Shown piece after piece: positions 1 through 10,284 of a DNA stretch of 64,000 bases. Within the stretch, counting starts at the first letter, position 1. Each line of letters opens with the position of its first letter. A model generated the notes under the pieces. It was not told the origin of the DNA and ran no database searches. It saw only the letters and a program-made list of their open reading frames with translations. The stretch comes from Sclerotiophoma versabilis (Eukaryota; Ascomycota; Dothideomycetes; Pleosporales; Didymellaceae), in contig JAAROD010000011.1 of assembly GCA_012274445.1 (NCBI GenBank), positions 558,001 to 622,000 on the forward strand. The letters are read 5' to 3'. A program made the translations under genes and the position numbers.

Positions 1-61
1 CAATACAAACAACAAGCAAATCAAGGTGGCATAGGCAAGGAAACCGCCGCGCCCCTTCGAC

Positions 62-2524
62 CTATACCGTCAAAACACCCGTGACCCTCAAGTCTCTGCT
101 GGAGGACCCAACGTTAAACTTATAATCACCGCGCACAATCTGCCACTCCTGCTTTTCAACGTTCCAAATAGATAGATCACGACGCCTAAGCTGGAAGCTA
201 GCCTTCTCAGTCTCGCCAGGCTGAATTCTGATCTTGTTGAAACCACGAAGCTGGCGCACAGGCTCTTCAGCAGTAACAGGAAACTCAATGTACAATTGGG
301 CAACCTCAGCACCACTGACCTTGCCGGCGTTGGTGATGTCGGTGCTGACTTCGGCAACAATGTCCCACAGGTCTTCACGTCCACCAACAGCGAGGTCACC
401 AGTGGCGAACTCATTCGAGAGCAGTTGAGTCTTGGGTGCGATATCAACCTTGTTGCTATACTCGAAGGTGGTGTAGGAAAGACCGAACCCGAACTCGTAG
501 CGGGGAGTGAAGTTCTTTTGGTCGAAGTACTTGTAATCAATGTAATTGCCCTCAGAGAAGTTCATCACAGATTCCTCGCTGATCCGGGTATTGGAGTCAT
601 AGTCAGACTCGTTCTTAGCAATGGTGTGGACAAGTTTGCCGGAAGGGTTGATGTCGCCGAACAAGACATCGTTAATGGCGTGGCCGGAGGACTGGCCGAG
701 AGGTCCGCCGTAGAGAATACCCGTAACGTTCTCGTGAGTAGCCCACTGGTCAAGGAGGCGAGGACCGACCGTATTGACGACAACGATGGTGTTGTTGCAA
801 TTGTCTGCGACATAGTTCACAAGGCTGTTACACATTAGCTGATGTACTGTTATGGGAAATGACTACTTACTAATCACCCTCGACATTGGCCAGTTCGCTT
901 CTGTCACCGCCCTCACCAGCCCAAGCGTTCAAGAAGACGACGCAGACCTCGGCGCCGTCGGCGATACCAAGGGTTGTCTCCGAGATCTCAGTACCAGAAC
1001 CATCGCTAAGCTGCATGGCACCACCAGAGCTCTCGACGACAGTATTGTTGAGCCACCATTTTAGCATAAAGCCGTCGGCTTGGGCGCGCTCATTGAAAGC
1101 CTGGAAGGGGGTGACAAGAAAGGCAGCCGAGGACATAGCTGAGCCACCATTTTGAGACATGTGGCCATCCATAGTAGCGTCAACGCCAGACATGACGGTA
1201 AGAGCAGTGTTAGGACCCATGAGACGTGGCGCAGCGTGAAGACCGAAGATAGAGATGACTTTTTTGTTCTTCAAAGGAAGGGCGTTGTCTGTGTTCTTGA
1301 GCAGTGCAATAGACTCTGCGGCATATTGGCGAGCCATGTCACCGTGCTTTCCACGCACATCGACGTCATCTGTATAACCAGCATGATCTGGGTAAATCTC
1401 CTGCTTATTTCTAAAGTGACCCATCAGTTGGCGAATGACCATGTCATCAAGACGTGCTGAAGCGAACGTGCCATTCGCGATACCGGCGACAAGTGTCGAG
1501 TTGCTCCAGTACGACGAGGAACCAAAGTCCAGTCCAGCGTTCGCAGAGTCGAAGCTGGTGTGCTGAGCGCCAGCATCGGGATGGATGTACCCAGGGAAAC
1601 CAAGCTCGACCTTCAGATACCTAGCGAGAGTATCTTGATTTTCGCAACCGTAGGATCCGTTGATCTTTTGCATCGAGCACATAGCACCGCCAACGCCTGC
1701 CTTGACAGCGTCATAGAAAGGAGCAAGATAGGTCTCATGGAAAGCCTTGTCACCAATCTCGACACTGTAGGCCTCGCTGGAGGATGAAGTTGAGTTGCCA
1801 GCATCTTGACGACGAAACATCGAGGGTGGTTCGCCATCAGTTGAATTGCCACCAGGTCCGCCAGCACCTCCGCCCATGCCACCGTCCATGCCGCCGCCAC
1901 TGCTCGAGCCTTGACGGTTGGTCTCCTGCTCATTGAGAACGTAGTGCTTTGCGCTGGGAGTGACACCAGACGCAACCATACCGCTTGCAAGCTTGCCAGC
2001 CATGATACCTGACAAATAGGAGTCAGGACCGTATGATTCACCACTACGACCGCCCCATGGAGAGCGCCCGAGAGGCTGTACAGTTGGAGCAAATGCAACG
2101 TTCATGCCCTTGCCCTTGAACTCGGCACCAAGACCCTTGCCTTGACCATAGATGGCATCCTTGTCCCAGGTCATTGACATTGCGAGTCCTGCCGGCCATG
2201 CGGTAACGAAGTAGTAGTTAATAGGGTTCGCGGAAGAATCGGAGCCCTGGAGGGCAGAGTAGTTACCAGCACCGCTGCCAGTGATAATGGAGAGCTTTTC
2301 ATCTGTGGACAGCGCCGCGACAAATTCTGAAGCCTTGTGGAAGGCATCTTGCCAATCACCGAGCTTGACTTCGGCCTGTCAGTGATGAAGAAGCTTGGGT
2401 TGTGTGGCTACTTACTGGTACCGGAGCTCAAGATGGCTTGGGAGTAGTTGGAAGAAATGGCAGCATCAACGGCGCCACCAAAATAAAGCGCTGCCAGAAG
2501 CCAAATATCGATCTTCATCATCAT
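62..2524 (-). CDS. Secreted GH3 beta-glucosidase-type glycoside hydrolase, 789 aa, 3 exons
   Basis: Glycoside hydrolase family 3 enzymes release terminal beta-glucosyl or related residues from oligosaccharides outside the cell. Exons (minus strand) are 2416-2524, 871-2368 and 62-824; introns are 47 and 46 nt with GTAAGT donors, and the join closes in frame. The first of three consecutive ATGs is used; an N-terminal signal peptide (LLAALYFGGAVDA) follows. Family marks in order: WPAGLAMSMTWD near residue 100, KHYVLNEQE near 177, nucleophile Asp near 301 in GFPGYIHPDAGAQHT, acid/base Glu near 522 in WAGEGGDRSEL, then the C-terminal GH3 domain and a fibronectin-III-like domain (RQLRGFNKI...). Oddities: a roughly 45-residue Gly/Met/Ser-rich insertion (about residues 189-233) between the NEQE motif and the next helix, and Ala in place of the Trp that usually follows the nucleophile. 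The GH3 call is firm; the substrate cannot be read from sequence. Confidence 0.93.
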
Positions 2525-3862
2525 TTTGTATGAATGAACGATGCAATCAAAGAAGCGAGTGTATGGTCTATCGTAGACCAAAAAGAGAATAGAAGCGAAT
2601 GGATAGAGGAGACGGGGTTACTATTGACGGTGAAATGAAACAAACAGCCTCCAACACATCTCTCTTAAACATCTTGATCTTTGCGATGTCCGAAGCCGAT
2701 CGTGACAAGCTTTGTGGCCTCGTACAAGCCTCGCACAGCTGGGTGACGGGGTGGCTTACGACTGCCATGACGCTCTGTGCAAATGTCTCAGCCTCAGAGC
2801 GCAGGCCTCAAAAGGGTAGAGCGTGCACGCGGCTGCCTGCGTTTGCATCCCAAATCTGGCGATGCATCAAATCTGATATGCTAGCGCGGCGTGGCCGCGT
2901 ATGCAGCAAGGGTGTGGTCTGAAACTGTCAACGGCTGTCACCGCAAAGCACCAAAAAAGTCGACTTGCAACGTGGAAAATCAAGCCGCCGCCTCGATTGG
3001 CCGTCACCGTCGCGATAGGGGAACCATTGGACAGTCGCCACACAATGCCACGTCGCCAAACAAATAAGCGGTCCATAAGGCATGTTGTAAGTTTATCGGG
3101 CGCACGGTAGGACTAGCCGCCGTATATGAAAGATGCGGCTCTGCTCGCTAATGCTTCTTGGTACTGGTAGGTTACGTCTGTCTGTCTGTCTAGGCTGATC
3201 CTTGAGTTGTTGTACGAAGTCTGGTCATCTCGAAAATGCACAGTCTTGGACAAGGGGACCGTAGGTCGCATGTAGAGCATGTGTGAACGTACAATCTGTA
3301 CCCAAGCTCTCACAACGAAGTCGGCCGCCGTCTGCTTCCTGCACGTAAGCTAAACGTTTGAACTAGCTCAGTCATATGCCAAATCCAGCAATCTGCTCGG
3401 GCGACTTATTTAGCTTCAGACAGGTTAGCATCTTCCGTAGAGATGCAAGAGGTGAATAGAGTTGAAACAGGTGCAATCAAACATTGCACAAATGGCTGCA
3501 GCACCTATATACCTTTTGGGTGGCGAGTTGCTCAACACCATAGTCCGCAGGGTCTACGACGTTGTTTTTGCAGGAGCTCTGCTGCATTTAGATAGATATT
3601 TGAACATTATGGAAGCCAAAGCAAACGAAGCTGGCGTGATTCTATGGTGTTTAAAAGTAATAGTTCAGAAGCATGCATTATACTACAAAGGTATGATACC
3701 AGTAGTTACAGGTTTGATCGACTCTTATGCTCTACAATCGACCTCGATATTCGGAGAAGTAGATGGACGACTATGATCAGGGATGAAGAAGTGATGGAGC
3801 GATTGGGATGAGGAATATTCTATATTGATAAGACTAGCGTGAGGTCGCGTCAATTACGCGCG
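2525..3862. other. Intergenic region, GH3 to MSH2
   Basis: Divergent promoter region between the GH3 gene (-) and MSH2 (+). The open frames here are short, overlap on both strands and resemble nothing recognised. A short (GTCT)4 tract lies at 3176-3191. No RNA gene or mobile element was seen. Confidence 0.6.
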
Positions 3863-3868
3863 ACGCGT
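3863..3868. promoter_or_regulatory. Possible MluI cell-cycle box (ACGCGT) upstream of MSH2
   Basis: The palindrome ACGCGT lies about 110 bp before the MSH2 start, inside a CG-rich stretch (3845-3868) that also holds TCGCGT and ACGCGC. In yeasts this element binds MBF and drives G1/S expression of DNA replication and repair genes. The hexamer occurs at several other places in the window, so position and context are the only support. Confidence 0.35.
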
Positions 3869-3977
3869 CTCCCAACTAATGGAAGGAGCCAGCCACAGCA
3901 ACGGACTCCCCACAATCACACCGTCACACTCCTTAACAGTCATTTCTCTGACCTACGTGACAAGAGATAGAAGAATC

Positions 3978-6796
3978 ATGGCGTCCAGACCGGAGATGCG
4001 CGAAGACGATGAGTCCGGCTTCTGCAAGTTCTTCCGCAACTTACCACGCAAGAACGACGACAGTATCCGGATATTCGACCGAGGCGACTACTACAGTGCT
4101 CATGGCGAGGATGCAAAGTTCATTGCAAATAGCGTACGTCTCGAGATTACCTTTGCTAATTTGTACGCTGACAGCAATTGCAGGTTTACCGAACCACAGC
4201 TGTCCTACGTAAGCTGGGACGAGAACCCGGCCTTGAATCAGTCACTATGACCACGATGGTCTTCCGCAACTTCCTTCGAGACGCACTTTTTCGATTAAGC
4301 AAACGCATTGAGATATGGCAGTCGACGGGGAAGCGAATGGATTGGAAGGTAGTGAAGCAGGCTTCACCCGGCAACCTGCAGGATCTCGAAGACGAGCTGG
4401 GTGGTCATATCGAGAACTCGCCAATCATACTCGCAGTCAAGGTGTCTGCCAAAGCCTCAGAAGCTCGCAACGTTGGCGTATGCTTTGCCGACGCCAGTGT
4501 ACGCGAGCTCGGTGTGACCGAATTCCTTGACAACGACCTCTACTCGAACTTCGAATCGCTCCTCATCCAACTCGGTGTTAAGGAGTGCTTGATACAAGCA
4601 GATGGCAACAAGAAGGATGTGGAACTCAACAAGCTGCGGACGATCGCCGACAATTGTGGATGCGCCGTTGCAGAGCGAGGTGTAGCCGACTTTGGCACAA
4701 AGGACATCGAGCAGGATCTGCCCCGGCTACTGAAGGATGAGGGCGCGGCAGGGACACTGCCTCAAACTGACCTCAAACTGGCCATGGGCGCGGCAGCTTG
4801 TCTGATCAAGTATCTTGGTGTCATGTCTGACTCATCTAACTTTGGTCAATACCAATTGTATCAGCACGACCTCACTCAGTACATGAAGCTGGATGCAGCA
4901 GCTCTGAAAGCGCTCAACCTGATGCCAGGTCCCAGGGATGGTGCGAAAAATATGAGCTTGTACGGCTTGCTCAATCATTGCAAGACACCCACTGGTAGCC
5001 GACTGCTCTCGCAGTGGCTAAAGCAGCCTCTTATGAACCTGGCTGACATTGAGAGGCGGCAGCAGCTCGTGGAAGCGTTCGTCAATGACACCGAGTTGCG
5101 GCAGACCATGCAGGAAGAACATTTGCGGTCAATACCTGATCTGTATCGTCTTGCGAAAAAGTTCCAACGCAAAGCAGCGAACCTGGAAGACGTTGTCCGT
5201 GCATATCAAGTCATCATTCGGCTGCCTGGATTCTTAGAGTCGCTTGACGCGGTCATGGACGAGCAGTACAAGGACCCTCTTGATGCTGAGTACACCTCGA
5301 AATTGCGACAGTATGCGGCTGCGTTCGTTGGCCTCCAGGACATGGTTGAAACCACAGTCGATCTTGATGCACTCGACAACCACGAGTTCATCATCAAGCC
5401 CGAATTCGACGAAGCATTGCGAACCATTCGCAAGCGCCTTGATAGACTCAAGCGCGAGATGGAATCGGAGCATATGAAGGCTGGCGATGATCTGAATCAA
5501 GACACTGAGAAGAAGCTTTTCCTCGAGAACCACAAGGTTCATGGATGGTGCTTCAGATTGACGAGGAACGAAGCGGGTTGCATTCGGCAAAAGAAGCAAT
5601 ACCAAGAGATTTCAACACAGAAGAACGGCGTCTACTTCACAACGCCATCTTTGCTCGAGAAGCGCCGGGAGTTCGATCAGCTCTCTGAGAACTACAACCG
5701 AACACAATCCGGTCTTGTCAATGAGGTCGTCGCAGTGGCGTCCTCGTACGTCCCAGTCATTGAGAAGTTGGCCGGCGTGCTTGCGCACCTCGATGTCATC
5801 GTTGCCTTCGCACATGTTTCCGTACACGCCCCCACATCGTACACGCGGCCGACCATGCACCCACGGGGTACCGGTAATACCATACTGAAGGAAGCCCGAC
5901 ACCCTTGTCTGGAGATGCAAGACGACATTTCCTTCATTACCAACGATGTCAGCTTAGTGCGCAATGAGAGTGAATTCTTGATCATCACAGGGCCCAACAT
6001 GGGCGGCAAATCGACATACATCCGACAGATTGGCGTTATCGCGTTAATGGCACAGATTGGGTGCTTTGTCCCAGCCTCGAAAGCAGAGCTCACTATCTTC
6101 GATTGTATACTTGCTAGAGTGGGTGCAAGCGACAGCCAGATCAAGGGTGTGTCTACCTTCATGGCAGAAATGCTGGAGACAGCCAACATCCTGAAGTCTG
6201 CCACGAAAGAGTCTCTGATTATCATCGACGAACTTGGCCGTGGTACAAGCACATACGATGGGTTCGGTCTCGCATGGGCCATCTCTGAGTACATTGTCAA
6301 GGAGATTGGTGCCTTTGCACTGTTTGCAACGCACTTCCACGAGCTCACTGCGCTCGCCGACACATACCCGCAAGTCGAAAACCTCCATGTTGTCGCACAC
6401 ATCTCAGAAGGCACTACTGAGACAGAGGGTGGAGTTCAGAAGAAGCGTGAAGTCACCCTACTGTACAAAGTCGAGCCAGGCTTCTCAGATCAATCGTTCG
6501 GTATACATGTTGCCGAGTTGGTCCGCTTCCCACAGAAGGTCATCAATATGGCGAAGCGCAAAGCAGACGAGCTTGAAGATTTCGCTGGGAAGCACGAAGA
6601 AGGCTTTGTACAGGCGAGCAGAGAAGAGGTCGAGGAAGGAAGCAAGATGCTCAAAGACATGTTAGGCAAGTGGAAAGAAGAGGTTGAAAGCAAGGGCTTG
6701 ACAAAAAAGCAGCAAGTCGAGCGCATGCGTGAGTTGGTCATGGAGAACCAGGCGCTACAGGCGAATGGGTTCTTCAAAGGCATCCAGGCTCTGTAA
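3978..6796 (+). CDS. MSH2: DNA mismatch repair protein MSH2, 922 aa, 2 exons
   Basis: MSH2 is the shared MutS-type ATPase subunit of MutS-alpha (with MSH6) and MutS-beta (with MSH3), which recognise mismatches and loops in nuclear DNA. Exons are 3978-4133 and 4184-6796; the 50-nt intron has a GTACGT donor and CAG acceptor, phase 0. The N-terminal mismatch-binding domain starts at once (ESGFCKFFRNL, then IRIFDRGDYYSAHG), followed by the connector, lever and clamp regions. The ATPase has Walker A GPNMGGKST near residue 655, Walker B/signature IIDELGRGTSTYDG near 733 and the ATHFHELTALA motif. The C-terminal helix-turn-helix region (SFGIHVAELVRFPQKVI) is present. Length is normal for a fungal MSH2. 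The start is the first ATG giving the conserved N-terminus, and no break is seen. Confidence 0.98.
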
Positions 6797-7301
6797 GACT
6801 TGTGAAGTGATCTGTTCAGCATGGCGTTTGGGAAGTACGGCCATAGGGCTTTGGGTGGTTTGATACTAGGGCGTTTCCAAGGCAATCAACATAGCTTCAG
6901 CGACGTAGCAGCAATTAATTGATTCCATATCAGCCTTGCTCTTTAGTTGATGCTCGGAGGTGTTAAATTAACACGGTGCAGAAGATGGGATGAATTGTGA
7001 TGGTTCTATCTGAGGGCAGCAAGTAACAAACGTGGTTGTTCTGACTTTAGACAGCAAGCGAGACAGCAAGCAAGACAGAAGGAAACAATGCGTTTATACA
7101 TGGGATGGATGCTGCCAGAAACAAACAGAGCTGGCGTCCAAGCGGCCAATAATGCGCTGTGGCACAGCTGACGCCAACCCCGCCATGCTTCCGCATCCCA
7201 CCTTCCGTGCTGCGCTCCACACATCAGCTGCCTACGCTACAACGCCAGTCTTGCCTGTCCCTCGACCGACTTTTCCCCATATCTTTCACACGTTTGCAAA
7301 A
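6797..7301. other. Intergenic region, MSH2 to IST1
   Basis: It holds the 3' flank of MSH2 and the promoter of IST1. Tandem GACAGCAAGC-like units (about 7050-7078) are the only local repetition noticed. No gene is supported. Confidence 0.6.
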
Positions 7302-8364
7302 ATGGCGCCTTCGCAATCGCTGGTCGTAAGTAGACATGTTGTGATGCCTCATAGCTGTGCTAATTCGGCCTAGAACAAGCTCAAGGTACAGCTCAAGCTG
7401 TCGATATCGCGATTACGCATGGTGCAGCAAAAGGACACAGCGAAAGCAAAACAACAAAGACGTGAAATGGCGCAGCTTCTCGAGGTGTGTATGCTTCCTG
7501 CATTGCCTGTACTCGGACCGCTGCTAGGCACCTATCTAGCACAGCGTCGTCACGCAGCGCACTCTCTCAACGCATTCACAGCAGCAGCTAACAGATCTTC
7601 AGATTGGCAAGCTCCAGTCCGCACGGATACGTGTCGAGAACATTATTCGCAGCGACATAACCACTGAGCTGCACGAGATCCTCGAACTCTACTGCGAACT
7701 CCTCCTCGCCCGCTCCCAACTTCTCGATCAACCAACCCCTTCACACTCTTCTACACCAATTCCTCTCGACCCTGCGCTCGAGGAAGCAGTACGAAGCATA
7801 ATATACGCAGCGCCACGCACAGAGATCAAGGAACTACACCAAGTACGAGCATACCTCGTCGAGAAATTTGGGAAAGACGTAGCGGTCGCAGCGATGGAGG
7901 GTGAAGGCGTAGCAGAGCGTGTCGCGAAAAAGTTAGAGGCCAATACCCCCAGCGAAGAGCTAGTGGACGCATACCTTGGCGAGATCGCGCGGTTTTACGG
8001 CGTTCCGTTTGGCGCACGTAAGACATCATCAGACGACGATGACGACGAGCCGAGTGGTGGTGTAGCAGAGGAGGCAGATACAGAGGTTCCATTGACAGCT
8101 GACGGGAAGAAGGACGATGAAAGAGAAGAGCTGGTCAAGGCAACACCACCGAGGACGGTGGGACCGCAGAGCCCGCTGAGGGTCGTGCCGCCTAGTCCGA
8201 GTACGGACAATGTTGCACCAAAGCTGAAGCTGCCCGGTGCGGCAGCAGCGAAGGTGCAAAAGGCGGCTGAGACGAAGACACTCGTGAGAAAGGACAATGG
8301 GCCTGGTGGAAATATACCAGATGTGGATGAGCTGTCGAGGCGCTTCGCCGAGCTAAAGCGGTGA
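7302..8364 (+). CDS. IST1: ESCRT-III regulator IST1, 298 aa, 3 exons
   Basis: IST1 is an ESCRT-III-like protein that binds Did2/CHMP1 and tunes the Vps4 ATPase during multivesicular-body sorting on endosomes. Exons are 7302-7325 (only 8 codons), 7374-7484 and 7603-8364, all joined in phase 0; introns are 48 and 118 nt. The N-terminal IST1 core is recognisable: KLKVQLKLSISRLRMVQQK, a basic KAKQQRREMAQLL helix, then KLQSARIRVENIIRSD and ELHEILELYCELLLAR. The middle is acidic and Pro-rich (DDDDEPSGG). The last residues, DVDELSRRFAELKR, fit the type-1 MIT-interacting motif that IST1 uses to hold Vps4. The tiny first exon is easily missed by gene finders. A CUE-domain gene follows 463 bp downstream on the same strand. 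Confidence 0.93.
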
Positions 8365-8827
8365 GTTGTGGTTACGAAGATTTCAAGAGAGCTTGGCGCT
8401 TAGGAGCAGAGGATAGCGATACTTTGACCAGTTCTTCTACCATACATCTGTATGATGCTTAAAGCAAGAGATACGCCATGTGCTCGGTAACTAGGCAACG
8501 AGGCTAGGTGCCGTTGCAGAAGCACTGCCCATGGTCAAATAGTTACATAATGGCATCTTTGACATATTTTCAAGATTTAACATGGACTGCATGAGTTCGT
8601 GATGTTCAAGCTCACGACTGTGTGGCTGTGACAAGGATCCGCAGCGTGGTGGGGCAAGCGCACGTGGAGCGCATACGTCACCCCCCGCCCCGGCTTCTAG
8701 ACCTCTTACCACAACACAGCCTCAGTAAGACGTGTACAAAACCACATCGCCTTGCAAGGCTCAGAACGTATCTGAATTTCCCATTTCAAAGCTCCGAACC
8801 TCCGCCCAGAAGTCAGCACCCTCCAAC
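8365..8827. other. Intergenic region, IST1 to CUE gene
   Basis: Short same-strand spacer that must carry the IST1 terminator and the CUE gene promoter. An in-frame ATG at 8732 would lengthen the CUE protein by 32 residues that look like translated leader. Nothing else is supported. Confidence 0.5.
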
Positions 8828-9472
8828 ATGACCTCCAATACGAACCCGTGGCAGGACGAGTACACCAGCTCAACCCCTCACGGCAGTGGCGGCTATCAAA
8901 GCCCACCACCCGCCCAAGCTCACGGTGTCCCAAACCACAATCCCTACTCAGCATATCAAGACCAAACTTCTCACAGCCAATACGCTCCCCCAGATCACCC
9001 GCCACCAGGCCAAAACCTCGGACAAGGGCAATCAGGCTACCAGAGCTCCACCCACAACGATGCAGACCCATGGGCACAGTATCAATCACCTGACTTCAAT
9101 CCCAACCCTCAACAACCCCCGTCAGACCCTTCCAATCCTTCTCAAGGGCATCAATTCCGCGTTCCCCCTCTCAACTCCGAGACGCAGAACTACCAGGGCT
9201 TGAACGACAACAACTACGAAGTCCCACCCGGCCTACCTCCGCGAAGGACCGGCACTGATCTTGCGCTTCCGCAGGGCCAGGATAGGAGCCACCAGATTGA
9301 GGTGATGCAGAGTTATGAGGCACGAGGGAGGAAGGATGAACATGACCAGAACGTGGAGCTCTTGCAGAGGGAGTTCCCAAAGTTGGATGGGAGCTTGATT
9401 GCGGCGATTTATGGTGATAGTCAGTCACTGAGTGCGACGAGGGAGATGCTGGGAGAGTTGGATAGGGAGTAG
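8828..9472 (+). CDS. CUE-domain protein with Pro/Gln/Tyr-rich N-terminus, 214 aa
   Basis: Single-exon gene. Residues 1 to about 150 are low-complexity, rich in Pro, Gln, Tyr, Ser and Asn, with NPW, DPW and PPPA/PPRR tracts of the sort that bind WW/SH3 domains or clathrin-type adaptors. The C-terminus, roughly residues 170-213 (NVELLQREFPKLDGSLIAAI, then a YGDSQSL turn and TREMLGEL), fits a CUE fold: the Phe-Pro pair and terminal Leu-rich helix are the ubiquitin-binding marks. I infer a ubiquitin-binding adaptor; the partner is unknown. Start chosen at 8828 (MTSNTNPWQD) rather than the in-frame ATG at 8732, because the intervening residues are not protein-like. The preceding same-strand gene is IST1, which also works in ubiquitin-dependent endosomal sorting. 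Confidence 0.75.
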   Translation: MTSNTNPWQDEYTSSTPHGSGGYQSPPPAQAHGVPNHNPYSAYQDQTSHSQYAPPDHPPPGQNLGQGQSGYQSSTHNDADPWAQYQSPDFNPNPQQPPSDPSNPSQGHQFRVPPLNSETQNYQGLNDNNYEVPPGLPPRRTGTDLALPQGQDRSHQIEVMQSYEARGRKDEHDQNVELLQREFPKLDGSLIAAIYGDSQSLSATREMLGELDRE

Positions 9473-10211
9473 ACATGGAGAAGAGCGAGCGGACCCCTGA
9501 TAGGAGGAGCGTGTCGAATGGTTACGCGTAGCCAAGAACGAAGCATGTCTTTACCATGGAGCTGGGAGTGCAAAGAGTTTTCGGCTCAACGATATCGAGA
9601 GCGAGGTAACAATTCGGATTTTTCAAATGACGAGAACGTGCATGTGCATAAGAAGCACACCGATTCGGAGCTTGACGACACGGACGGAGCAGACGAGGCC
9701 GCAACACCGTTTTCATCTAATGCAAAGATTAACATATCTCGCGAAGGGTTGACGCTATGCACGGTAGTTCAGTATATAGGCAATCTATCGGATTGCGAAC
9801 AGTCCATAGGTCAACCATTAATGCTTCCAACGAACTAAGCTTGTACCCGGATTCGTCTGCGATCTAGTAGAGGGTCTACCAAATAAGCAGACTGCTGTGC
9901 TAGATAGTCTATCCCACATTTCACACATAATGGCGTTTTTCTCTTTGTACGGGCATAGCAACAGTCAACGGTTGTGGATGTGACGGCAATAGCTCTTGAA
10001 AAAAACGAAGCCAAATAGAAAGCAGGACGGGCTATGGCACGTGTGGGGCACATCGTGGGTGGTGCGCGCACAGACTCCGGTCAGCGGAACGCTTGTGGAC
10101 TAGCGCAGCACAGACCTTCACCACAAATCCCGCCAGCAAAAACTTCAACCAAGGATATCTCGACAACCTGAAGGCCGATTAGGATGAGACCAAGACAAAA
10201 AGAAAGCTGAA
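9473..10211. other. Intergenic region, CUE gene to tRNA
   Basis: Short overlapping frames only. The run of A residues near 10197-10201 reads as T on the minus strand and serves as the Pol III terminator of the adjoining tRNA gene. No protein gene is supported. Confidence 0.6.
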
Positions 10212-10284
10212 AGCCCGACGTGGGGCTCGAACCCACAACCTTGAGATTAAGAGTCTCACGCGCTACCGATTGTGCCAGCCGGGC
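10212..10284 (-). tRNA. tRNA-Lys (anticodon CTT)
   Basis: Read on the minus strand, a 73-nt cloverleaf begins GCCCGGC and ends GTCGGGC plus discriminator T; the acceptor arms pair in all seven positions with one G-T. The anticodon stem (TGAGA/TCTCA) encloses CTCTTAA, giving anticodon CTT for AAG lysine codons. The T arm holds GGTTCGAGCCC (B box). No intron is present. A T5 run follows the 3' end and fits Pol III termination. CCA is not encoded, as expected in a eukaryote. Confidence 0.95.

Noticed and set aside
296..838. 180-codon frame antisense to the GH3 gene
   Set aside because: Overlaps the conserved C-terminal domain and intron of the GH3 gene; composition follows the sense codons.
5692..6414. 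240-codon frame antisense to MSH2
   Set aside because: A mirror of a highly conserved coding region on the other strand; no motif of its own.
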